Part shown: positions 8,230 to 13,726 of the stretch, piece after piece
Numbering within the stretch: the stretch's first letter is position 1
Layout of the letters: the number at the start of each line of letters is the position of its first letter
DNA from: RCC1774 sp050330855
GTDB lineage: Bacteria > Cyanobacteriota > Cyanobacteriia > Thermosynechococcales > Thermosynechococcaceae
Direction of reading: 5' to 3'
Length of the DNA stretch: 13,927 nucleotides
Assembly (NCBI GenBank): GCA_050330855.1
Contig: JBHJNL010000097.1
Span: 1-13,927 of the forward strand
The notes under the pieces: generated by a model
Databases searched by the model: none
Told to the model about the DNA's origin: nothing
The model's input: the letters and a program-made list of their open reading frames with translations, nothing else
Translations under genes and position numbers: made by a program

Positions 8230-8979
8230 ATGAATGCTGAGCATGAGATCACTGCTATCTTGGATGAGTTAACCCAGAAACCTCTCAATATTCAAACTGT
8301 AGCTCTTGTTTCTGCAGATGGTTCACTACTTTCTACTTCGGTGGGTGTCGCACACAATAATCTCTTGCCGATGATCAAGTACATTCCCTATTTAGCCCAA
8401 AGTATAAGGGAAGAGCTTCAGTGGAAAGGTATCCAAAAAATTTGCATTCAGGGTAATCACAACTATTTGATTTTAGCTTGCTGTAAAGCTGACGTTTTTT
8501 TGATGGTCTATACCCATGAAATTGTCTTTGGCCTATTGGATCGAGAAATCAATCGAACGGTCGAAGCATTTCGAGGTATTTTGCAGCGTCATCCATTCAA
8601 AATGGGGACGTCTATCAAACAATTCACCTCGCAAACAAGTACACCTCTCAATAGTAAGGCGTCTCCAAATACGTTGATTCAGGAAAGACATTCTCGCAAA
8701 CGTAGAGATTTATCTGAGCATTTGCTGGGGAAACCTCATCAGAGCAAAGCTCAAGATCTAAACCCATCAATAAGGGTAGATCTAGTCGGTCTGAATCAAG
8801 ATTTTATTGAGCAGTGTGAGCAGAATCTGGCGTTTTGTATTGGACCAATCGCGCCCGTTATTCTTCAAAAGATTTTGGCTGAGTCTCAAGGTAAAACGCA
8901 ACAGCAGTTCATTGATGCCCTAGAACAGACCATCCCTGACCCAGGGTTGGCTCAAACTTTTCGAAAGCTCTTTGTGTAG
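8230..8979 (+). CDS. Second roadblock/LC7-like protein with a distinct C-terminal domain
   Basis: The 249-residue product starts with a roadblock/LC7-like domain (~1-115) very similar to the divergent minus-strand protein. Both share ITAIL/ISAIL, LVSADGSLL/LVSADGQLL, EELQWKGIQKICIQG/EELQWEGIDKISIQG and GLLDREINR/GLLDGEINR. A polar, probably unstructured linker (~125-180) follows. Then comes a compact C-terminal domain (~185-249: DFIEQCEQNLAFCIGPIAPVILQKIL ... PDPGLAQTFRKLF, written in pieces). I recall a similar Cys-Ile-Gly-Pro segment at the end of some cyanobacterial Ser/Thr kinases, but could not check. ATG 8230 is preferred because GAGGGG sits six bases before it; ATG 8212 is in frame and adds six residues. 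Its place opposite the roadblock-GTPase unit suggests a role as a second regulator or adaptor of the same G protein. It lacks the other protein's N-terminal domain. Confidence 0.7.
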   Translation: MNAEHEITAILDELTQKPLNIQTVALVSADGSLLSTSVGVAHNNLLPMIKYIPYLAQSIREELQWKGIQKICIQGNHNYLILACCKADVFLMVYTHEIVFGLLDREINRTVEAFRGILQRHPFKMGTSIKQFTSQTSTPLNSKASPNTLIQERHSRKRRDLSEHLLGKPHQSKAQDLNPSIRVDLVGLNQDFIEQCEQNLAFCIGPIAPVILQKILAESQGKTQQQFIDALEQTIPDPGLAQTFRKLFV

Positions 8980-9467
8980 GCGTTGTGCCTCGCATGCTGT
9001 CGGCCAATACCGTTTGCTCGGAGCTATCTCCGTCGCTTAGACCCCTTCACGTTACTTCACAGGGATGGAGAATGGGGTGATTAAATTAACTTATAAAACA
9101 ACCGTATATCAGCGTTTCTCGATTTTTATTCTTGTGAGTTGCCCCAATTAAGTAGGTGGAGATAATTAAACGTTGCCCTGAAGCCCAGAAAGCCCTGCTG
9201 CATCGTGATCGGGATGTTGATTAGTTTGAAGCATCTACTTATGCCCCTAGCTCTATCGCCGTTGAGAGGGGAACACCCTTATCCATTGAGCAGATTTTCG
9301 CTTCCTATTTCCTTATCTCTGGCTTTCCATCAGTTCAAGGATCTGCTGCGATTGCTATACATAGGCGTCGTTGATTCGGGCGGTTGCGAAGGAATCGGCC
9401 AGCGGCTAATGAGTCTACGAATATGATGGCATTCGTAGACTCGTGCCAAGGTCTGCGTCGTCTCGAC
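8980..9467. other. Gene-free region downstream of the roadblock gene and sbtB
   Basis: About 490 bases between the convergent ends of the roadblock gene (plus) and sbtB (minus). I find no gene that I can support: the open frame at 9205-9426 has no homology or codon pattern that persuades me. The only clear structure is the 12-bp inverted repeat at 9411-9442. Confidence 0.6.
9411..9442. repeat. Perfect 12-bp inverted repeat just past sbtB
   Basis: GAGTCTACGAAT and ATTCGTAGACTC form a perfect 12-bp stem with an 8-base loop, 26 bases beyond the sbtB stop codon. It could end the sbtB transcript, but no T-run follows on either strand, so a factor-dependent terminator, an RNA-stabilising hairpin or the end of an imported segment are alternatives. 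Confidence 0.6.
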
Positions 9468-9800
9468 TTAACAGCCGTCTGGCCCACAGAACTCGTGTGC
9501 ACTCAGTACCTCCGCGTTAGAGAGATAGGCGAGGCCCGAATAATCGGCGAAAAACTTCGCTGCGACCTCATCCGCAATCTTCATGGCCATGTCCCGACTG
9601 TCGGTGAGCACCTCGATCTTGATATTCGAGCCGGTGTCAGAAACAGCGGGTTGTCCCGCCGAGCGCACGTTGCGACTGCCTTTACCGCCAGCATCTACCG
9701 CCGTGTAACTGGTCGCCCCGGCTTGGTCGATGATCTTGGCAATCTTTTTGAGCAGCAACTTTTCTGTGACGATGAAGAGCTTGATGGCTGGCTTGGCCAT
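9468..9800 (-). CDS. sbtB: PII-like carbon-sensing protein SbtB
   Basis: SbtB is a trimeric PII-like protein that binds adenyl nucleotides including cAMP and docks on the bicarbonate transporter SbtA to control it. The product has 110 residues, the same as I recall for the Synechocystis protein. It shows FIVTEKLLLKKIAKIID, the T-loop signature GGKGSRNVRSAGQP (38-51), NIKIEVLTDSRDMA, and the C-terminal redox R-loop CGPDGC with Cys105 and Cys110, the pair reported as a redox-switched apyrase loop. The start is ATG 9800, with AAGAGG eight bases upstream. It lies downstream of sbtA on the same strand, but 247 bases away across a hairpin and a MITE-like insertion. Parts are G+C-rich (39 of 60 at 9661-9720). 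The gene appears intact although its partner sbtA is frameshifted. Confidence 0.93.
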   Translation of the reverse strand: MAKPAIKLFIVTEKLLLKKIAKIIDQAGATSYTAVDAGGKGSRNVRSAGQPAVSDTGSNIKIEVLTDSRDMAMKIADEVAAKFFADYSGLAYLSNAEVLSAHEFCGPDGC

Positions 9801-9836
9801 TGGGGTTACCTCTTGATGTGTGTATTCATTGAACGA

Positions 9837-9940
9837 TCAGGACTTACGCAGGAACTAGCGCTTTGGCACTTTGGATGTTAGTCCAAGCACTACATATAGT
9901 GCCCAGAAATTTTAGTTCGAGTCTCTTGCGTAAGTCCTGA
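9837..9940. mobile_element. MITE-like element with 14-bp terminal inverted repeats
   Basis: TCAGGACTTACGCA at 9837-9850 is the exact reverse complement of 9927-9940, enclosing a 104-bp non-coding unit. CGA flanks it directly on both sides (9834-9836 and 9941-9943), a possible 3-bp target duplication; ACGA can also be read if the last A is shared. An inner GGCACT/AGTGCC pair adds secondary structure. Ends of the form GGACTTACGCA are, as I recall, common in cyanobacterial IS elements and MITEs. It carries no transposase, so it would need one in trans. It separates sbtB from sbtA. Confidence 0.75.
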
Positions 9941-9969
9941 CGATATAGAAACTCAGGAAAACGGCAGCA

Positions 9970-9987
9970 CGGCGCGATAGCGCGCCG
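9970..9987 (-). terminator. Hairpin after sbtA, possible terminator
   Basis: CGGCGCG (9970-9976) pairs perfectly with CGCGCCG (9981-9987) around ATAG, 60 bases after the sbtA stop. In the sbtA direction a short TTTT follows about 10 bases later, so it is at best an imperfect intrinsic terminator. It could reduce sbtB expression from the sbtA promoter. Confidence 0.4.
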
Positions 9988-10047
9988 ATATTATAGCTGC
10001 TGCGTTGGTCGCCGGACTAGAGAACACCGGTAGATCGCGGTCTGGAA

Positions 10048-11110
10048 TTAGCTGCCCATCAGTGCCTGGGCCAGCCCAATGTAAAGCGGTATTCCTAAGG
10101 CAATCGCAACCGGCGTGCCGACGGCTGTGGATGCGCCGATGTAGACGGAGGGATTGGCTGACGGGATGCCGGCGCGCAACGTAGGCGGCCCTGAGATATC
10201 TGAGCTTGAGGCGGCGATGACAGCTAGAATCACGACGCCGCCAGGACTGAATCCCGTGGTGTAGTGGGCAATCATGCCGAGACCGAAGGCGATGAACCCA
10301 TGCAACAGCGGTGCCACAAAGGCATATACGGCGAACCACTGGGCCACCTTGCGCAGCTCGGCAAGCCTTGCGGCGGCCTCCATACCCATGATCAGCATCA
10401 GGACTGAAAGGAAACCTTTGAAGAGGGGATCGTAGAAGGTTGTATAGACACTTGCCGGATCGGTTAGCATGCCTAACGCGAGGCCGAGCAGCAGTGCCGT
10501 TAGGGCAGAACCCTGGAGACTTTCCTTGACAATGGGCCATATCTTAACCCGATCGTCTTTATTATCGCTTTTCTCGCTGGGGTCATAGCCTGCGATAACG
10601 CGCTGCCTGTCAGCGAGAGCCTCCTGCTTTTTGGTATAAATGCTGGCCAAGACGATTGCAGCCACGAGGGCTGGAATATCCATGAAGGGATAGAGTGCGG
10701 CGGCCCAGGGTTCATAGAAGATCTTTTGCTCGTCCAGTAGCGTCAGGGCGGCGGCGAGGGTGGAGCCACTCACAGCACCGAATAAACCTGCGGTCGCAAG
10801 GGCATCGACGACTCTAACTTTCGGCAGCTTCGCCAACGTGTAGCGCCCGATGAACACGATCAGGATCCCTATCGCCACGGCGAACAACGCAGGCAACAGT
10901 ATCTCTGACGGATTGGAGTCGCGGATCGCCTGGCCACCGGTCAGGCCGACTTTCATGAGCAACATGAAGACGATGAACGTATAGACCGGCTCTGGAATTG
11001 CGAGTTGGCTGCCGAGGCAGCCAACTCGCAATTCCACCAATCAGAAAGCCGAGTGTCGGGGTCTGCAACTGCGACAGGAAGCGCATCAAAAAATCGGACA
11101 GAAAATCCAC
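10048..11110 (-). pseudogene. sbtA: Sodium-dependent bicarbonate transporter SbtA, frameshifted
   Basis: SbtA is the high-affinity Na+/HCO3- symporter of the cyanobacterial CO2-concentrating mechanism in the plasma membrane. The first 26 codons, from GTG 11110 with AGAGGA nine bases upstream, give VDFLSDFLMRFLSQ..TPTLGFLIGG, the usual SbtA N-terminus. The rest, in another frame, gives GSQLAIPEPVYTF, VFMLLMKVGLTGG, DALATAGLFGAVSGSTLAAAL, ALYPFMDIPALVAAIV, DDRVKIWPIVKESLQG, SDISGPPTLRAGIPSA and the end GLAQALMGS. Between FLIGG and GSQL the family has about MVIAAL. Here 16 bases stand where 15 are expected, and they mirror the following sequence as part of the palindrome at 10993-11036. The result is a net +1 shift. 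A TTG at 11040 could start a shortened protein lacking the first helix. Elsewhere the frame is intact, so the lesion is recent or an artefact. Several stretches are G+C-rich. Confidence 0.9.
10993..11036. repeat. Perfect 44-base palindrome (21-bp arms, 2-base loop) at the sbtA frameshift
   Basis: Bases 10993-11013 are the exact reverse complement of 11016-11036, with only GA between. The right half (toward the sbtA start) replaces the codons expected for MVIAA; the left half encodes the conserved GSQLAIP stretch. The extra base creates the frameshift. The pattern is what a template switch within a quasi-palindrome would leave. Confidence 0.95.
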
Positions 11111-11136
11111 TTTTTAATATCCTCTTTTATAAGATC

Positions 11137-11235
11137 TTAGGGGTCGAGATGGCAGGCAAGCATGACCTTGAATCCTGACTGGCTCCACAGGCAACGATTG
11201 CCTCCTATAGGGTTAGGAGATTTCTGCCTTGCCAT
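11137..11235 (-). promoter_or_regulatory. Structured leader of sbtA with a 32-codon ORF
   Basis: Upstream of the sbtA GTG, 11149-11158 pairs with 11225-11235 (10 bp, one bulged T at 11229). This encloses two small hairpins, AGGCAA/TTGCCT (11189-11203) and CTCCTA/TAGGAG (11202-11219), which share two bases and so may compete. On the sbtA strand the same stretch holds an ORF from ATG 11235 to TAA 11137 (32 residues, starting MARQKSPNPIGGN). It has no good ribosome binding site. It could be a leader peptide, a small protein, a cis-regulatory RNA or a chance palindromic element; I recognise no known riboswitch. Confidence 0.35.
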
Positions 11236-11795
11236 GGTCGGACAGGAGCTTTGTAGGCAGTAGCGTTAAAAGCTCCATTGACTTTAATAAATGATGCCAT
11301 CTTTTTCTCTGTAGATAATTCTATGGCTAGAGGGTCAAAAAAAGAACATCCTAAACACGTAAGTTATATTTGCATTTCACACACAAAACATAAGCTCGAG
11401 TTATATTCAAGGCGCGATCGCATATGTGTTGCCAATGCATAAAGTCGTCAGAGACCACCCCATATATGGTTCATCTGTTTTTAATCGGGAAAGCAGGTCC
11501 GGGCTACGTCGATAGTCCGGACCTATGCTTTGTGTCTTTCGATGAATTAATTAATCTCAGTCAAGATACAGAGGAGTAGTGTCTGTTGTAACAGCATGGG
11601 AAGGCTCTGCGGGAGCCATGGCTGCTTGGCTACAACTGGTAAGACTGTAATTCTCTGGTAGTAATGCTCCTAGCGATTTAGGGATTTTTTAGGTGATTGA
11701 TCCATATTCTCATTAGTCTTCCTCTATTGACAATAAAGTGGGTGCTGATCGCGATGATTGTCATTGCTTCGTTCTAAAACAGACGCTATATACAC
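11236..11795. other. Gene-free region between sbtA leader and tRNA terminator
   Basis: About 560 bases without a gene I can support on either strand; it presumably contains the sbtA promoter. It holds one HIP1 site (11414-11421), the CCATATATGG palindrome on the minus strand near 11460, and the strong hairpin at 11490-11531. A 22-codon GTG-start frame near 11579-11648 was considered and not accepted. Confidence 0.55.
11490..11531. repeat. Very strong intergenic hairpin
   Basis: A 12-bp stem (11495-11506 with 11513-11524, one G-U pair on the plus strand) closes a 6-base loop CGTCGA. An outer AAAGC/GCTTT stem (11490-11494 with 11527-11531) extends it across a 2-base bulge. No gene ends next to it and no clean T-run follows on either strand, so it is not a plain terminator. 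It may belong to an unrecognised small RNA or a mobile-element end. Confidence 0.7.
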
Positions 11796-11817
11796 AAAAA
11801 CCCTCTACTAGAGAAGG
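11796..11817 (-). terminator. Rho-independent terminator after tRNA-Ala
   Basis: On the minus strand CCTTCT pairs with AGAGGG (one G-U) around a 5-base loop and is followed by TTTTT. It lies 40 bases beyond the 3' end of the tRNA and would end the tRNA (or cyanoP-tRNA) transcript. Confidence 0.65.
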
Positions 11818-11857
11818 CTTCGTGGATATTTTTGGACACTATTAGATTATCTGATGA

Positions 11858-11930
11858 TGGAGAATAGGGGATTCGAACCCCTGACCTCTGCGGTGCGATC
11901 GCAGCACTCTACCAACTGAGCTAATTCCCC
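11858..11930 (-). tRNA. tRNA-Ala, anticodon CGC
   Basis: The 73-base sequence folds as a full cloverleaf: acceptor GGGGAAT/ATTCTCC, D-stem GCTC/GAGT, anticodon stem CTGCG/CGCAG with loop ATCGCAC, T-stem AGGGG/CCCCT with TTCGAAT. The anticodon CGC reads GCG (Ala). The acceptor has the G3-U70 wobble pair that specifies alanine, which confirms identity. The 3' CCA is not encoded. The HIP1 octamer (11895-11902) lies within the anticodon arm. It begins 39 bases after the cyanoP stop and could be co-transcribed with it. Confidence 0.96.
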
Positions 11931-11968
11931 ATTAGAGAAGGATTCAGCATTAGAACCCTAGCTCAATA

Positions 11969-12502
11969 CTAATTCACAGAGAACGAATCAACCACTTGCT
12001 GAAAGAGGGGTTCTACTTGGCCCCAGCGATCTTCTGGAGCTGAGATATTTAAGGTAAATAGTTTGCCTCGGCGCACAACAACACTGGCGAGGTTATGGCG
12101 GTTACCGATGGGAAGCTCTACTTTATAGTCGAGCTTGTAATAGGTTTTATCGCCATCTTCACGGGAGGCCGCTGAGACCAGCGAGGCTTCAATCCCTGAC
12201 TTGGGTGGGGCAATGACGGCTTCTAGAACCCCCTTCGCGACTGCGGTGGGATCACCGAGATCGGTCAAGTTGCGATCGCCTGAGACCGGACTGACGACAA
12301 CGCTGACGTTCTCAGTTTCTTCAATGAGGTCGCGATAGACAACATCGGCCCCTCCAGAAACGTTGACGGCAACCCACCCGTTAGGATACAGAAACTGGTA
12401 GCCGTCAATATTGTCTGAAAAGTTTTTCAGCCCTGCCTCTGGGCTGACGCAGCCTGTGAGTGCGAGGAGAATAATTGCGATCGCTGCGATCCGTTTAAAC
12501 AT
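11969..12502 (-). CDS. PsbP-family lipoprotein CyanoP
   Basis: CyanoP is the cyanobacterial member of the PsbP family, a lumenal lipoprotein linked to photosystem II assembly or stability. The 177-residue product has a basic N-terminus, a hydrophobic stretch and the lipobox LTGC (15-18), so Cys18 is the probable lipidated residue. The PsbP-like fold shows as NIDGYQFLYPNGWVAVN, VSVVVSPV, LGDPTAVAKGVLEAV, YYKLDYKVELP and the end LFQQVVDSFSVN. The start is ATG 12502 with AAGGA just upstream. It lies 88 bases downstream of the peptidase gene and 39 bases before tRNA-Ala. The sequence looks intact. Length and motifs fit CyanoP better than a plant-type PsbP extrinsic subunit. Confidence 0.88.
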   Translation of the reverse strand: MFKRIAAIAIILLALTGCVSPEAGLKNFSDNIDGYQFLYPNGWVAVNVSGGADVVYRDLIEETENVSVVVSPVSGDRNLTDLGDPTAVAKGVLEAVIAPPKSGIEASLVSAASREDGDKTYYKLDYKVELPIGNRHNLASVVVRRGKLFTLNISAPEDRWGQVEPLFQQVVDSFSVN

Positions 12503-12590
12503 GTGTCCTTCACCTAATTGTTGAGGGGCAGCCGATACCCCTGTCGTATTGTCTCACCCGATGGGTGTCTCAGAAACTTTGAATTTGCAG

Positions 12591-13298
12591 CTATGTAAAA
12601 AGCCGAACGACCTCCACGCTGTCAATCGGTTTAGAGGTAGCTCCCTTCGATGTTGGCGCAACGTCATAGGCTGCGGCTCCATCTAGACCTGATACGACTC
12701 GCTTTAACTGACCGTCAACGATATGAACAGCAGCACCATCATCAATGGCAACACCAGGGGAGAGTTCTCCAGTACCCACGAATTTTTCATAGGTTGGCTT
12801 ACGCTCCCCCTCTAATGAATAGTGAGGACAACAACTGCCTGAGATGAAATTGAGACCTTGCAACGGCCTCAAGCGGTCGGCTCTTGCATCGGTTAAAGCA
12901 GACTCAAACCAGCAAACTGCCCCGGCGCTCACACCGGCTAAAACAGTACCGTTCTTGGCGGCCTCTCGCAGTAAGGGAGTTAAACCCCAAGCTTCCCAGA
13001 TGGCTAACAGGCTTAGAGTATTGCCACCACCGACATAAATTACGTCTTGTTGCTTGACCCACTCAGCCAGATCAGGGGTGCGGCGAAAGAAGGTGAGGTG
13101 AGAGGGCTGACAGTTCAGTTGAGAAAAGCGGGTATAGAACTTCAGGCGGTAGCTTTCGGCATCTCCACTGGCGGTGCCAATGAAGCCGATCTTAGGTTTG
13201 CTGGTTTGGCACTGCTCTAATACATAGGTATCGAGTCCTGGCTCGGAACCCTCTGAAAAGCCCCCGCCGCCAATAGCAATAATTTGACCTTGAATCAT
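12591..13298 (-). CDS. Peptidase E / cyanophycinase-like serine hydrolase (family S51)
   Basis: The 235-residue product has the type 1 glutamine-amidotransferase-like fold used by S51 peptidases. Motifs: IIAIGGGGFS at the N-terminus, KIGFIGTASGD (36-46), IYVGGGNTLSL (87-97), the nucleophile elbow AGVSAGAVCW (121-130) with Ser124 as probable catalytic residue, His159 in CCPHYS, and GVAIDDGAA (182-190). Peptidase E cleaves N-terminal Asp-X dipeptides and cyanophycinase cuts Asp-Arg dipeptides from cyanophycin. The short length and the GGGGFS start favour peptidase E. ATG 13298 is chosen over TTG 13304. No neighbour points to a pathway. It probably heads the minus-strand series with cyanoP and tRNA-Ala, though 88 bases separate it from cyanoP. 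Confidence 0.85.
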   Translation of the reverse strand: MIQGQIIAIGGGGFSEGSEPGLDTYVLEQCQTSKPKIGFIGTASGDAESYRLKFYTRFSQLNCQPSHLTFFRRTPDLAEWVKQQDVIYVGGGNTLSLLAIWEAWGLTPLLREAAKNGTVLAGVSAGAVCWFESALTDARADRLRPLQGLNFISGSCCPHYSLEGERKPTYEKFVGTGELSPGVAIDDGAAVHIVDGQLKRVVSGLDGAAAYDVAPTSKGATSKPIDSVEVVRLFT

Positions 13299-13366
13299 GC
13301 TCAAAATTTAATCGATAGTACCCATCTGTCACAATATAGCTAGATTAGCTAGACGAGTGTTTATCT

Positions 13367-13471
13367 ATGGAATGGCGGCTAGCAGAGGCAAAAAATAAAT
13401 TCAGTCTGCTTATGATTAAGAACTATCAGCGTCTCTTTACCTATTCCAGTCACTCGACGCAGCTTATGTGA
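13367..13471 (+). pseudogene. Phd/YefM-type antitoxin remnant (N-terminus only)
   Basis: ATG 13367 opens with MEWRLAEAKNKFS, the typical start of Phd/YefM antitoxins (the AKNKFSE helix region). Right after Ser (13405) the similarity stops, and the frame runs antisense through the hicA remnant to TGA at 13471. A deletion joining two former toxin-antitoxin loci explains this. Upstream, TAGCTAGA occurs twice one base apart (13337-13344 and 13346-13353), a possible leftover operator. The call rests on 13 residues, so it is tentative. Confidence 0.5.
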
Positions 13472-13557
13472 CTCCCTCGTTTGCTATGAACCTCAAAACC
13501 AAATTGTCCAAGTATTTTGACCACTTCTTGACCAGATAAGCACTTGAACTTAGGCAT
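13379..13557 (-). pseudogene. HicA-family mRNA interferase toxin, frameshifted and 3'-truncated
   Basis: HicA toxins are small dsRBD-like RNases that cleave mRNA. ATG 13557 gives MPKFKCLSGQEVVKILGQFG then FEVHSKRGSHI, the standard HicA N-terminus with the catalytic His in the GSHI motif. The reading then goes SCVE-stop at 13450. Losing one base in CAC-AT-AAG explains this: in the next frame the sequence continues KLRRVTGIGKETLIVLNHKQ, the expected HicA continuation. Similarity ends at about 13405, where the Phd-type remnant of the other strand begins, and the frame stops at 13379. Both lesions make the toxin inactive. The start overlaps the upstream small ORF by 8 bases. Confidence 0.75.
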
Positions 13558-13726
13558 ACTCAGGCTGTAGTTCCAAAGTAACGGTAAGAGAGGGGCGAGA
13601 GACAAAACCGTAATCAGCGGGATCTTCATCTTGAAATTGGTGATATGCGGCGCGGGCCTGTTCCTGAACCAGCTTGGGCAGCTTGGCGAAAGCTTCACGG
13701 AATTTCCTGGTTGTGCGAGAGTTCAC
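13550..13726 (-). pseudogene. Short RelE/ParE-like toxin fragment
   Basis: The 58-codon frame starts at GTG 13726, overlapping the upstream stop as GTGA. Its first ~32 residues (NSRTTRKFREAFAKLPKLV, then EQARAAYHQFQ) match the N-terminus of cyanobacterial RelE/ParE-like toxins of roughly 80-90 residues. After HQFQ the sequence (DEDPADYGFVSRPSL ... LQPEYA) no longer fits RelE and I do not recognise it. It ends by overlapping the hicA ATG by 8 bases. It may be a deletion chimera between a RelE-type toxin and the gene that once preceded hicA. The catalytic C-terminal half of a RelE toxin is missing. Confidence 0.5.

Noticed and set aside
9205..9426. Plus-strand 73-codon open frame downstream of the roadblock gene
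   Set aside because: No homology recognised, no good ribosome binding site, and it runs into the palindrome past sbtB.
9384..9881. Plus-strand 165-codon open frame opposite sbtB
   Set aside because: It is antisense to a convincing, complete sbtB and has no features of its own.
11579..11648. GTG-start 22-codon ORF after GAGGAG in the spacer upstream of sbtA
   Set aside because: Too close to the purine run for normal spacing and no similarity to known small photosystem or NDH subunits.
11727..11755. TTGACA as a -35 box
   Set aside because: No acceptable -10 element at 16-18 bases; no gene follows on the plus strand.
13450..13698. 82-codon minus-strand frame starting far upstream of the HicA-like Met
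   Set aside because: The first 47 codons overlap the RelE-like frame and look non-coding; HicA similarity begins only at ATG 13557.
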